Shown here piece after piece: positions 8,936 to 17,630 of a stretch of 21,397 bases of DNA (positions are counted from its first letter, which is position 1; the number at the start of each line of letters is the position of its first letter). The notes under the pieces are model-generated. The model worked only from the letters and a program-made list of their open reading frames with translations, did not search any database and had not been told where the DNA came from. The stretch lies in NCBI GenBank assembly GCA_003427395.1, contig BFEA01000254.1:1388539-1409935 (forward strand), read 5' to 3'. Source of the stretch: Chara braunii (taxonomy: Eukaryota > Streptophyta > Charophyceae > Charales > Characeae). A program made the translations under genes and the position numbers.

Positions 8936-8960
8936 AAAATAAATAAATAAATAAATAAAT
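8936..8960. repeat. (AAAT)n microsatellite
   Basis: About six AAAT units, followed by a diverged AAATAAT end. Confidence 0.9.
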
Positions 8961-9495
8961 GAAATAATAGAGTTTTACCGCCACCGTCATCGAGCCGATG
9001 CCTCCGCAGTCCTCCGAAACACACGTGGACAACGACTGCAGACAAATTCGCGGTATTTGTTACTTGTGTAATTCCCGCTGGCGTGGCATTTCCAAGAAGG
9101 AACTCCGTCCCACTCAAAAAAAGAAAAAAAAACTCACTCGGGCTTTCCATTTCAGGCCGTCGCTCCACGTACTCTCCCGCCGGACCCAGTGGGATTGGTC
9201 GCGGGCGGTGGTAGCGGGGGCAAGCTGTGCGCGGCAACCTCCAGGAAGGAAGCGGCGTCGCACGTGTGAGGACAATAGGCGTGGTCCCACCGGCCAAGTG
9301 GATAGGATTTTAGGGCTTGAACGTGGACGTGTTCGCAGGGAGGTTGCAGAAAACGGAAACAGATCTGCTTTTCCGCATATCTGAGAGAAAAACATCCAGA
9401 TTCAGGGTCCAATCCAATCCTACTTGCTAGTGAAACATTCCCCCAGTTGCCGAACGGGAACTCAGCGACGACATGGGTACTGACGGCCGAAATCC
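8961..9495. other. GC-rich non-coding stretch
   Basis: Several overlapping open frames exist on both strands, but none has protein-like features beyond GC-driven openness. There is an A-rich patch at 9116-9130. Confidence 0.4.
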
Positions 9496-9499
9496 AACG

Positions 9500-9612
9500 G
9501 TCACATCGGGGACCCGGTCCCACTGACCTGGGCTCTTCATTATCCACCGTCGAGTCGTCCTCCTCAACGGCCACAAGTGAACAACTGCGGTAGGTGGGAC
9601 ATGGCCCCGTTC
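9500..9612 (-). repeat. Dispersed repeat, related in inverted orientation to 19704-19950
   Basis: Read on the + strand this segment runs GGTCCCACTGACCT, CTCTTCATTA, ACCGTCGA, CAACGGCCA, GGTGGGACATGGCCCC. The reverse complement of 19704-19828 has matching blocks in the same order (GGTCTCACTAAC, ATTCTTCATT, GCCGTTGAT, ACGGCCA, GGTGGGACTTGGTCC). By eye the relation spans about 110 bases at moderate identity. Confidence 0.5.
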
Positions 9613-9639
9613 GCCAAACAGCCCTTCATTCAATACAAT

Positions 9640-9670
9640 AATCTCCGCGCGACAATTTCCGCGCGAACAT
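9640..9670. repeat. Two TCCGCGCGA motifs
   Basis: TCCGCGCGACAA and TCCGCGCGAACA occur within about 17 bases of each other in a GC-rich patch. They loosely resemble E2F-type sites but do not match the consensus. Confidence 0.3.
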
Positions 9671-9765
9671 GCGGCTGACCCGGCGGGAAGCGGGGCGGTC
9701 CAACTAGCAGCCACAACGAGTGCTTTTTGCATTTTTTTTACGCAGTCACAATGTGGTAATGACCG

Positions 9766-9838
9766 ACGGTGCTAGCTCAGTTGGTACACCCTTGAGCTGT
9801 TACAATATAAATCCAAATTCGAACCCACATCGAACTCG
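9766..9838 (+). mobile_element. tRNA-like SINE head or tRNA pseudogene
   Basis: The A box TAGCTCAGTTGG (9773-9784) matches the Pol III internal promoter consensus perfectly. AATTCGAACCC (9816-9826) is a weaker B box, and the 43-base A-to-B spacing is that of a tRNA. The flanking acceptor halves do not pair and no anticodon arm can be drawn, so it is not a working tRNA gene. It is best read as the tRNA-derived head of an old SINE or a decayed tRNA copy. A U6-derived insert lies about 90 bases downstream. Confidence 0.6.
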
Positions 9839-9918
9839 ACGAATAAAACCAACTACCTCTCAACCTGGGGCTGGTCAGTTTCGATGACAATATCTCAACC
9901 CCATCGCCCTTTCAAAAC

Positions 9919-10027
9919 AGTATGGCCATGTCCTTCGGGGGATGGGACCCGAACAAGGATGATACGCATAAGTCAAGAAATGGTCCAACTCAATCCTTTT
10001 ATTTATTAAAAAAAAGAAAGTATGGCC
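9919..10027 (+). mobile_element. U6 snRNA retropseudogene with 9-bp target-site duplication
   Basis: From GTCC at 9930 the sequence starts like the 5' end of plant U6 (GTCC.TTCGGGG). It then lacks about 36 internal bases and resumes as ATGG...CAAGGATGATACGCATAAGTCAAGAAATGGTCCAA: CAAGGATGA, ACGCATAA and AGAAATGGTCCAA match plant U6 exactly in order, and the 47-base segment has about eight mismatches. It ends in an A-rich tail (TTTATTTATTAAAAAAAAG). AGTATGGCC occurs on both sides (9919-9927 and 10019-10027), as expected for LINE-driven insertion. The internal gap means it cannot encode a working snRNA. One caution: AGTATGGCC resembles AGCATGGCC inside U6 itself. Confidence 0.65.
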
Positions 10028-10430
10028 GTAAGGATTGTCCCAAGGTAGCCATCGTTGAGTTCAGGTAGTCTTCGAGCTTTTTTTTTTCAGTTAAAATTGC
10101 ATCTGTAACCCACTTAAAGATGGGAATACCCGTTATACCCACAGATGAGTGCCCAACTTGCATAATATATACCCACACCCTGTCCAACTTAAGGTAATAC
10201 CCTACTTTTCCTGTGCGCCGACTTATACGCGTACCCAACTTCAAAATGCGTTCTCCAATTTTTCAGCGTCAACTTCACTGTCAGTGTGTTCCTTCAGTGT
10301 ATCACAGAGGAGTGGCGAATGCCTTCCTTTCTTAATACGGTGACTGTAATAATTTAATTAAAAGCTAATGGTCACTCTCGTATGCCGCAACTAATCCGCC
10401 AAACACCACTCTTCCGTAGTTGCCAAAACC
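10028..10430. other. No gene recognised
   Basis: AT-rich sequence with repeated CCAACTT words (10152, 10182, 10217). No transcript signal was recognised. Confidence 0.4.
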
Positions 10431-10546
10431 TGTGTCCTACACCTTAAACTGGCCACCAGTACAATAGCTGAGGCGAGACATCTCTCGACCTTCCACCCCC
10501 CAACCACCCCCCTTCTCTGTGTCCTACACCTTCAATTGGCCATCAG
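10431..10546. repeat. 29-bp direct repeat, 87 bases apart
   Basis: TGTGTCCTACACCTT followed by AAACTGGCCACCAG (10431-10459) returns at 10518-10546 with three differences. A C-rich tract lies between the copies. Confidence 0.8.
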
Positions 10547-10749
10547 CGGTGTAGTCCCACGTTTTGTGATGACCCACTGACAGAAGTTGTCTTGTTCATT
10601 TCGTAACCACTTAAATTACCAGTGCATCGCCCAGCTATGGAGTCCGAGGCTCGGCTGACCGGTATGCCGATCCGTGACAAGCCTGGACTTACCGGGCGTT
10701 TACCTCCCCGACCTTCTTTTACAAGAAAAAAACGAGTAAAAATTTACTG

Positions 10750-10953
10750 AATAAAAAAACAAAAAACAAAAACAGCAACAACAACAGTAACAACAACAAT
10801 AGATTTACTTCTTTACAAAAACAAGAAAAGAGAAACGAAGTATGGAAAATAGCTCTTGTTTTCAACGCACGGGAAGGGGAGGACAGAGAGAGTACAGCGA
10901 GTTGTGAGGAGCACCGCAGCAAACTCACCCTCTCTCTCTCTCTCTCTCGGTCG

Positions 10954-10998
<45 letters not shown>

Positions 10999-10999
10999 A
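10750..10999. repeat. Low-complexity block: A-rich/CAA repeats, then (CT)n(CA)n
   Basis: CAA-type repeats end near 10800. A (CT)n array with one interruption (GGTCG) runs 10930-10973 and passes directly into (CA)n at 10974-10999. Open frames here are low-complexity artefacts. Confidence 0.9.
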
Positions 11000-12239
11000 A
11001 ACAAACACAACCGTGTGACACACAAAAGGACGCGGGAGGAAGTGGTGAGGCATTTGACAGCAGTCTAGCTGGGCCAGTCGAACCTAACGCCCTCCACTTT
11101 TTCTCTTTCACACAGTGTCACATGTACATGCGCCATGCGCCGCCACAGACACACGATCGGCATTTGTCAAACAGGCCGGCAGTGCAGCCTTCGTCACACG
11201 AAATTTAAATTAGGGATATTGTTGTTTGCCAACTCGTCAGAATACGAGCGTTGACATTTCTGAATTGTCGCGTATTAACAATACCCTGGAACGGGGAAGG
11301 AAAACGAAAAGGAATAAAACATTATAGCTCACTTACAGCAATGTCAAGAATTTTCCCACGAGGGGGATTTCAAGGCGAATATAGCTCGCCCTCCGCTGGT
11401 ATCGAAAAACGAAGAAATATAGCTCGCAATGCCTCACATATTATTTGCAGTGTCAAGAAGAATAATGCTTCCCCAAAACTTGAACGGGGATATCACGAAA
11501 ATCAAGTTGACCGACTATTTTCTATTTTCTATTCCAGTTTCACGACGAGACTCTCGAGCCTCAACTGGAAATCGCAAAACTACCCCGCCCATGTTTCTGA
11601 AGAGTACACGCAAGGAACTCTTCCTCAAGTTGAAATCCGGATGCAATCCGGTGAATACAATATTGCTGAATAGCGGTTTCAAAAGCCCCTGAAGAGCGGT
11701 TTCAGGAGCCGCCAAATCCCTTAAAATGAAAATTTGTCAAACCTAAAGAGCGATTTCAGAAGCCGCTGCATGCGTGTCCTTGATCCCATTCTATCTCCAA
11801 GGAGCCACGGCAAACGTAAATCCAAATGAAAAGGGTCACCCCCTTAACAAACAAGAGATGGGTGGCGTAGAGCCGGAAACGTGCAAAAGCTGAAAGATCT
11901 CCTTCACAAGCCACAGTACAACTCTTCTGTACTTGTGTCCAGAACGTTATCCGAGTAACTGCGATAACGCATATGCTCGACCGCCGCTCCGACGAGTTGA
12001 AAAACGGAACGGAAGAAGAGTAGCCGGATGAAATGAGACCACACAGGCATGCAAAAAGTCGCCAATATCTTATTGCAGGAAGTCCAACAAAGAATATATT
12101 CACGGCACCACCGCCATCTGGGAACTACTTTCTGGTCTTAACGAAATGACAACAATAGAAGGGGGAGGATTATTCTCAGCGACTAGGAGATCCAGCTTGT
12201 CAAGGAAACACGTACATCATCAGGACGTCAGTCCATCAG
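11000..12239. other. No supported gene; short dispersed motifs
   Basis: AATATAGCTCGC occurs near 11379 and 11417. A motif of the form AGCGRTTTCARRAGCC occurs three times near 11672, 11695 and 11748; the second copy can fold as GCGG...CCGC. An open minus-strand frame at 11756-12103 has hydrophobic patches but no start or splice evidence I trust. Confidence 0.45.
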
Positions 12240-13147
12240 CTACCAGAACCATTTTCCGTCCTTGGAAACGAGAGACTCAAACCCCATCTCTGATAACTGC
12301 TGTAGGTGGTCGGTAACCTGCACTATATTCACATTTCTAAGAACGACAAGCAACATCAACAGGGACAAATCCAAAAAGGGAAAGTGCAAGCCAAGAAGGG
12401 CAAGTACAAAGGAACTGTAGGTATCGTCACTAAGGGACGTATTCAACACGCCGACCAGCTAGATACACTCTAGCGTCACTCGACGTCCAGCGGAAATTTG
12501 ACGAGTATTGAGCATACAAGTCCTGAACCAACCAACAGGCCGACCAAGCTACACTCTCAGAGTCACTTAGGGACGGAATTAAGTGCTCTCATACTTTCCG
12601 CTCGAAGTAGCTACTTGCAGACCCCTCCAGAAGCCCGACTCCGAGCTGTTCTTAGTGTACCCCCCTTTCGAGGGGCTTTCAGATAATTATTAATCCACAC
12701 TACATTTCCAGGATCGGGTCCCGTGCAAAGAAAAAGACAAATCACCAGCCTTCTATCTGAATCGCCCGCTTCTCGTCGGCTTTCCACAACAAAGGCTGGC
12801 CCGCGAATCACTGGTGTGGTGCAGTTTACCTAAGTAAGATATTTACAAGAAAGACACAAGAATCACCGCCTATGCTTTGCGAAGCCACATCATTCACAAC
12901 CCCTTCGCCGAAGCAAATTCCTTCTTACCGACTGTGCCCAACGTAATTACCGGTGGCAGGTACCGCACATCGCCGTCGGCGGTTGGCACTGCGTCTGTAC
13001 CCAAGCACCTCACCCATGACATATTCAGTACAACAGCGAAGTCCCAAAGGGGCGACACGTTTCCGGTCAAACAATACCCCCCACCGCAACAAGAACTCTC
13101 CCTCCAGAAATCAGAAGCCGCCTCGTGAACTCCAGACACCGAAGACG
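12240..13147 (-). CDS. Possible two-exon 3' end of an unrecognised membrane protein gene
   Basis: On the minus strand, 13147-13014 is an open exon candidate bounded by AATTACAG and GTGAGG. It encodes SVSGVHEAASDFWRESS and ends FAVVLNMSW. A second, 12458-12240, is preceded by TATCTAG and encodes LVGVLNTSLSDDTYSS, a long hydrophobic stretch (FVLALLGLHFPFLDLSLLM), then KDGKWFW and TAG. Joining across the 555-base intron keeps phase 0. The product would have one membrane segment near its C-terminal third. I recognise no family, and an upstream exon was not found. Fragment of a gene, decayed gene and chance are all possible. Confidence 0.3.
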
Positions 13148-13770
13148 CTGTAATTGCCACGAATCGACAAGATGTAGGCAACACAACTTGTTTCTGCACC
13201 ATTAATGGCCGATACTTCTACCGAATGAACAGCCAGTCGGAGTCGACAAGCATGCCGCACGCCGGTCCATCATCAACCACAGGTTTCAACCGAGAGTACA
13301 TCCACCTCCTCGAAACAGAAAGTCTCAGGTCAGGTGTACGCTAGAGATTCAATTGAGAGGTCAAAGATCGAGCATCGGTTGCCATGGATGGACCCAGACC
13401 GAAATGAGCTCATACGATAATTTAAAAACTTACTACCAACTGTATCACCCAAAGATTGATCTCCCATTTTTCTCCCTTTTTACTCCCTTTTTCTCCTTTC
13501 TCATTCCCTTCTCCTTGAAAGGGCTAGGCCTTGCAAATCATCATCGTGCTTTCAGATGGTTCAGGACATTGAGGCATTACCACCGCGTAGCAATCAAATG
13601 TCGTGCATCGCATTGGAGATGTGATAATAGCCTGCCCCAGGTCAAGGTGCAAAGAGAACGAAAGCCAACATCACGTAAACCCTCAGCATAAATAAGAATA
13701 CACCATAACTGGGATTCATAGTTCTTGGGATCCCCAACATGAAGAATGCCATGAAGCTGCACAACTCGCA

Positions 13771-13869
13771 CTAAATTTGATCAACGGGAACCTTAACACC
13801 GCAGTGTGTATATTCGCTCGCCAGCGACATGTTAATGGGCCGGAAACCGACGAGGCAGCTGAGGTCGAC
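13771..13869 (-). CDS. Possible terminal exon, 32 codons, after a strong acceptor
   Basis: On the minus strand TTTTTTCTGCAG precedes a phase-0 frame encoding VDLSCLVGFRPINMSLASEY and further residues, ending in TAG at 13771-13773. The acceptor is one of the best in the window. An upstream candidate (14165-13980, with KLNVAVRFSDRIEGIGVHW) faintly recalls a LEA_2 core, but no donor joins the two convincingly. Confidence 0.25.
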   Translation of the reverse strand, partial: VDLSCLVGFRPINMSLASEYTHCGVKVPVDQI

Positions 13870-14424
13870 CTGCAGAAAAAATTTACAAAAGGACCACAGA
13901 ACAGTCAGAAAACTACAAGTTCTTTACAATATCTTCTCAAAAAGTTCCCTTGCATTCATTTCCTCAAAAAATCGTGTCATCACTGTAGTGACTGCACAAA
14001 CCGACCACGATCAATTCGTGCGCACGGAATAAGAGGGGGGACCCAAGCCCCATCTCTGGAGCTTATTTCTGGTCTCCAGTGTACACCGATACCTTCGATT
14101 CGATCTGAAAATCTCACGGCCACATTCAATTTGCCTCCCCGTGGAAATATACTCGATATTGTCATCTTCTACCTGACAAACGCACTCAACAACAGATTAC
14201 GATCTGCTTGCCCTTTACCTGCAAACCGGTATATCCCTACGAATCAACGGAACATAAAACCCACTCACGTATTAATCTCTGGAACTCCGGAGAATAGATA
14301 TAGTTTTCATAATGGCCCCGGTATCTCAAGCTTTCAAACTTCTATGTAAATTTTCATATGGGACGCTGGGCCCGGTTCCCAGCACGTGTTGCTCCCCACG
14401 AGTAGATTGGAGCTTTGTTCCCCA

Positions 14425-14439
14425 CCCCCCCCCCCCCCC

Positions 14440-14477
<38 letters not shown>
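14425..14477. repeat. C16-A37 homopolymer junction
   Basis: A run of 16 C passes directly into 37 A. It marks the left edge of a block with a different base texture (see 14478-17613). It may be an insertion tail or an assembly weak point. Confidence 0.85.
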
Positions 14478-14480
<3 letters not shown>

Positions 14481-14614
14481 AAGATGAGACAAAAAGAAAG
14501 AAAATAGTAAAGGAGAATGTGTCGGTCAGTTGGGACTGGCACAGCAGGGACAGACAGCTCCTTATTGTGACCTCATCCCTCCAAATTTTGTGGAGGGCAA
14601 TCCGGATTACAGAG

Positions 14615-14644
14615 ATAATGCCCTTGGGGCACCAAGGGCATTAT
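14615..14644. repeat. Perfect 13-bp hairpin in first direct repeat
   Basis: ATAATGCCCTTGG and CCAAGGGCATTAT flank a GGCA loop. The matching site in the second repeat (15131-15160) keeps the fold with one mismatch. Confidence 0.85.
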
Positions 14645-15059
14645 CTTAGCATTATCTTAATTTAAAAAGACAAAAATTAGTAAAAACACAAAAAGGAGTT
14701 GACCATTTTTTTGGTGAGTCATGAATCTGAAATCATATCCCATGGTTGAGAGAATATGGCCGTTTTTTTGTGGGGTCAGCTCAAACGGTCAACTCTAGAA
14801 TGAGTTGGCAGCCCAAAATGAAAATAAATAAAAGAAGGAAAAGACTGAAACTGTGCATTATTGCAATCCGAGTTGCAACGGCCAACTACTGGCCATGAAC
14901 CTGGTCATGAATGAGGTTCTAAGACCTAGAAACAGCAACTTGACATTTGTCACAACAAAAATAAAAGAAAAAGGAAAAAAAAAAAAGAGAAAAAGGAGGG
15001 AGGAAGAAACAGAAAGGAAGAAAATAGTAAAGGAGAATTTGCCGGTCAGTTGGGACTGG

Positions 15060-15085
15060 CACAGTAGGGACAGGTCCCTACTGTG
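15060..15085. repeat. Perfect 12-bp hairpin in second direct repeat
   Basis: CACAGTAGGGAC and GTCCCTACTGTG are separated by only AG. The first repeat has a decayed version (CACAGCAGGGAC with a disrupted right arm). Confidence 0.85.
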
Positions 15086-15376
15086 ATCTCATCCCTCCAA
15101 ATTTTGTGGAGGGCAATCCGGATTGCAGAGATAATTCCCTTGGGGCACCAAGGGCATTATCTCAGCAATATCTTAATTTAAAAAGACAAAAATGAGTAAA
15201 AAACAAAAAGGAGTTGACCATTTTTTTGGTGAGTCATGGATCTGAAATCATATCCCATGGTTGAGAACATATGGCCGTTTTTTTTGTGGGGCCAGCTCAA
15301 ACGGTCAACTCTAGAATGAGTTGGCAACCCAAAATGGAAAGAAATAAAAGAAGGAAAAGACTGAAACTGTGCATTT

Positions 15377-16015
15377 GGCCCAAAAAGAAAACCAGATGCA
15401 CCAAAAACAGAAAAAGTGAGCATGGGGGCTCAAAATTGAAGCAAGGATCACTTGGGGGTAGCTCGGAATAATGATAGTCTTGGATCTTAGCCAGATCTAA
15501 GGCTGAGATTACTCCAAGATGTGGGAAAATATCTCGGCCTACCCAAAATGGGATAGGAACAGCAAAAAGTCAGAAAAAGGTCCATAAGGCATTTTTCTTT
15601 CAAGTGAGGCTGCCCTTTGGCCATTTGAACTCAAGGGGGCATCATTTGACAAAAGGAAAAAAAACTTGAGGAGACCAAGAGGCGTTCCGAGTTGGTACCA
15701 ACCACTCAGACTGCATGTACTTGGCTAAAATGAGGCCCAGGTGCCCCCGAAGAGGCCTCGTGGTGAAATTTGGCCTTGGGGGTACCTCGGTTCACTTGGA
15801 GACACATGGGGAGATTAATGGGTTGGCTGGTACACCAGTTTCAACCTACATAAGCTGAGGGAGCAATCCGCCACACTCGTATTTGCATAAGGAGTGCCCA
15901 TGCTACCCAAGTGAGCTAATATGAGCACTCTACTCACTTGGAGTGAGAGGAGGGAAACCGCCGCCAATTCGGAGACTTGGAGGAGGTTGTGGGCTAGTAA
16001 AGGCAGCCATAGGAG
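15377..16015. other. CpG-poor sequence without a recognised gene
   Basis: No coding frame is convincing. A 12-bp palindrome GTTGGTACCAAC lies at 15691-15702, and an imperfect hairpin at about 15478-15520. Confidence 0.4.
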
Positions 16016-16546
16016 CTAGTGTGAGTGGTGGTGGTCCAAGGAGGTGGTCGCCATAGCCCCCAAGCTGTGAGAGAGACAAAGAGGATTGAGGAGTCCATTC
16101 AGCCCTCCTAGAGGGGAGGACTTCATAGCCTTGGTAGTTGGGAGCTTGTCATAGCCAGAGAGAGGCTGAAATAAGAAGGGGTTGGGGGTTGGAGGAAGAA
16201 GAGAGTCATAGCTAAGTGAGGTCTGTGCAAAGGAGGGAGGGACTTTATCAAGACTGGTCTCCAACACCAAGAGAAGAAAAGAGAGGTAAGTGGGAACAAG
16301 GAGAATAAACTTTTTTTTTTCTTCTTTTTCGTCTTTTTCTTCTCCCCTTTTCTTCTTTATTCTTTCCTCTTCATCCTCTTCCTCCCCCTCTCCTTCCTCC
16401 TCTTGATCTTCTTCTTCAGGAAAGGGACAGAAAGTAGCTCCTTCATTAGTGATGTCTCCATGATGGTAATTTTCTTCACTCCATAACAAATCGCCACTTT
16501 GGGATATGACACTCCCGACTTGAGGGAGAGATGTACTCATTCTCAC
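16016..16546 (-). CDS. Possible acidic ORF, 176 aa, overlapping an alternative + strand intron
   Basis: On the minus strand an open frame begins near 16540 (MSTSLPQVGSVISQ), continues SGDLLWSEENYHHGDIT, then an extreme Glu-rich and Lys-rich stretch (about residues 65-105), a hydrophobic LSFLLLVL and a Ser/Pro-rich end. The frame can be followed further upstream to a MEASSIESDHH start with one TGA in between. The same DNA read on the + strand has a good donor (AGAGAG|GTAAGT, 16286) and a long pyrimidine tract with acceptor TTCTTCAG (ends 16419), so a 134-base intron is the alternative. I recognise no family. Confidence 0.25.
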   Translation of the reverse strand: MRMSTSLPQVGSVISQSGDLLWSEENYHHGDITNEGATFCPFPEEEDQEEEGEGEEEDEEERIKKKRGEEKDEKEEKKKFILLVPTYLSFLLLVLETSLDKVPPSFAQTSLSYDSLLPPTPNPFLFQPLSGYDKLPTTKAMKSSPLGGLNGLLNPLCLSHSLGAMATTSLDHHHSH

Positions 16547-16729
16547 CTCAGGATCTATCTCTCCCCCCCACTGGGAGGTAAATCATTACTTTGATCTTCA
16601 CTCATAGAGGCACTTTAGTGATCCTAACCTCCCACATTGTCCATTTCTCCACCTTGTGATGATCTGATTCAATGCTGGATGCTTCCATGAGTGCTATGCA
16701 GGTGTTTGAGCAAGTCTCACTCACATTCT

Positions 16730-17613
16730 CACTTGGTGATGTGGCGGTGTTTTCCTAGTTGTTACATAGCTCATATGTGTGTGTGTTATAGTTTCATTGT
16801 TGCAAGCTCAGTCTTTCTCCCACTCGGTGATGTACCGGTTCCTTCCTAGTTGCTCCATAGCTCATGTATGTGTATGTCTAGGTCCATTTGTACAAGTTAA
16901 GTCTTTCTCTCACTTGGTGATGTGGCGGTGCTTTCCTAGTTGCTCCATAACTCACATGTGTGTGTACTGTATGCTCTTGGTGCAAGTTCAATCTTTTTCC
17001 TACTTGGTGATGTGCTGGTTCCTTCCTAGTTGCTCCATGACTCATCTATGTGTATGTTGTAGGTTCATTTGTCCAAGTTCATTATTTCTCTCACTTGGTG
17101 ATGTGGCGGTGATTTCCTAGTTGTTCCATAGCTCACATGTGTGTGTACAGTAGACTCATTGGTGCAAGTTCAATCTTTCTCTCATTTGGTGATGTGTCTG
17201 TTCCCTCCTAGTTTCTCCATAGTTCATGTATGTGTGTATTGTAGACTCATTAGTGCAAGTTCAATCTTTCTCTCACTTGGTGATGTGTCGGTTCCTTCCT
17301 AGTTGCTTCATAGCTCATGTGTATGTATGTTGTACGTTCATTTGTCCAAGTTCAATTTTTCTCTTACTTGGTGATGTGGCGGTGCTTTCCTAGTTGCTCC
17401 GTAGCTCATGCATGTTTGTGTTGTAGTCTCATTGGTACAAGTCCAGTCTTTCTCTCACTTGGTAATGTGTTGGTTCCTTCCTAGTTGCTCCATAGCTCAT
17501 ACATGTGTGTGTTGTAGCCTCATTGGTGCAAGTTCAGTCTTTCTCTCACTTGGTGATGTACTGGTTCCTTCCTAGTTGCTTCATAGCTCATGTGTGTGTA
17601 TGTTGTAGGTTCA
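16730..17613. repeat. 91-bp satellite, 10 units, with A/B higher-order order
   Basis: CACTTGGTGATGT-type words start units at 16730, 16821, 16911, 17001, 17092, 17183, 17274, 17365, 17456 and 17547, so the period is 90-91 bases. Two unit types differ after the start: A has GTGGCGGTG, B has a GGTTCC form. B units split by their tail: B1 has TTTGTCCAAG-type, B2 has TAGTGCAAG or TTGGTGCAAG-type. The order is A B1 A B1 A B2 B1 A B2 B1. The last unit is cut by an N and a G run. The period is not a multiple of three and stops are frequent, so it does not code. Confidence 0.92.
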
Positions 17614-17630
17614 NGGGGGGGGGGGGGGGG
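17614..17630. other. Unresolved base plus G16 run (likely assembly junction)
   Basis: An N followed by 16 G cuts the last satellite unit. Sequence on the right has a different, CpG-richer texture, and G-runs continue at about 17719-17742. Confidence 0.8.

Larger units (their letters stand above)
14480..15376. repeat. Pair of ~378-bp direct repeats, offset about 518 bases
   Basis: 14480-14857 and 15000-15376 align along their length with scattered differences, starting in a purine-rich tract (AAAATAGTAAAGGAGAAT) and ending GACTGAAACTGTGCATT. The spacer 14858-14999 is unrelated sequence ending in a polypurine tract. The layout recalls a terminal-repeat miniature retrotransposon (TRIM), but no primer-binding site or TG...CA ends were found, so a simple duplication is equally possible. 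Confidence 0.8.

Noticed and set aside
9427-9732. 101-aa minus-strand ORF with a signal-peptide-like start
   Set aside because: It overlaps the dispersed repeat shared with 19.7 kb and is open mainly because of GC content.
9773-9826. A working tRNA gene at 9.77 kb
   Set aside because: A box is good, but the acceptor halves do not pair and no anticodon stem can be formed.
13777-14349. 190-codon + strand ORF
   Set aside because: The composition is not protein-like, and the opposite strand has a strong splice acceptor and exon candidate within it.
16779-17120. Cys-rich ORF inside the satellite
   Set aside because: It is a frame through the 91-bp repeat; the period is not a multiple of three and the frame is not kept between arrays.
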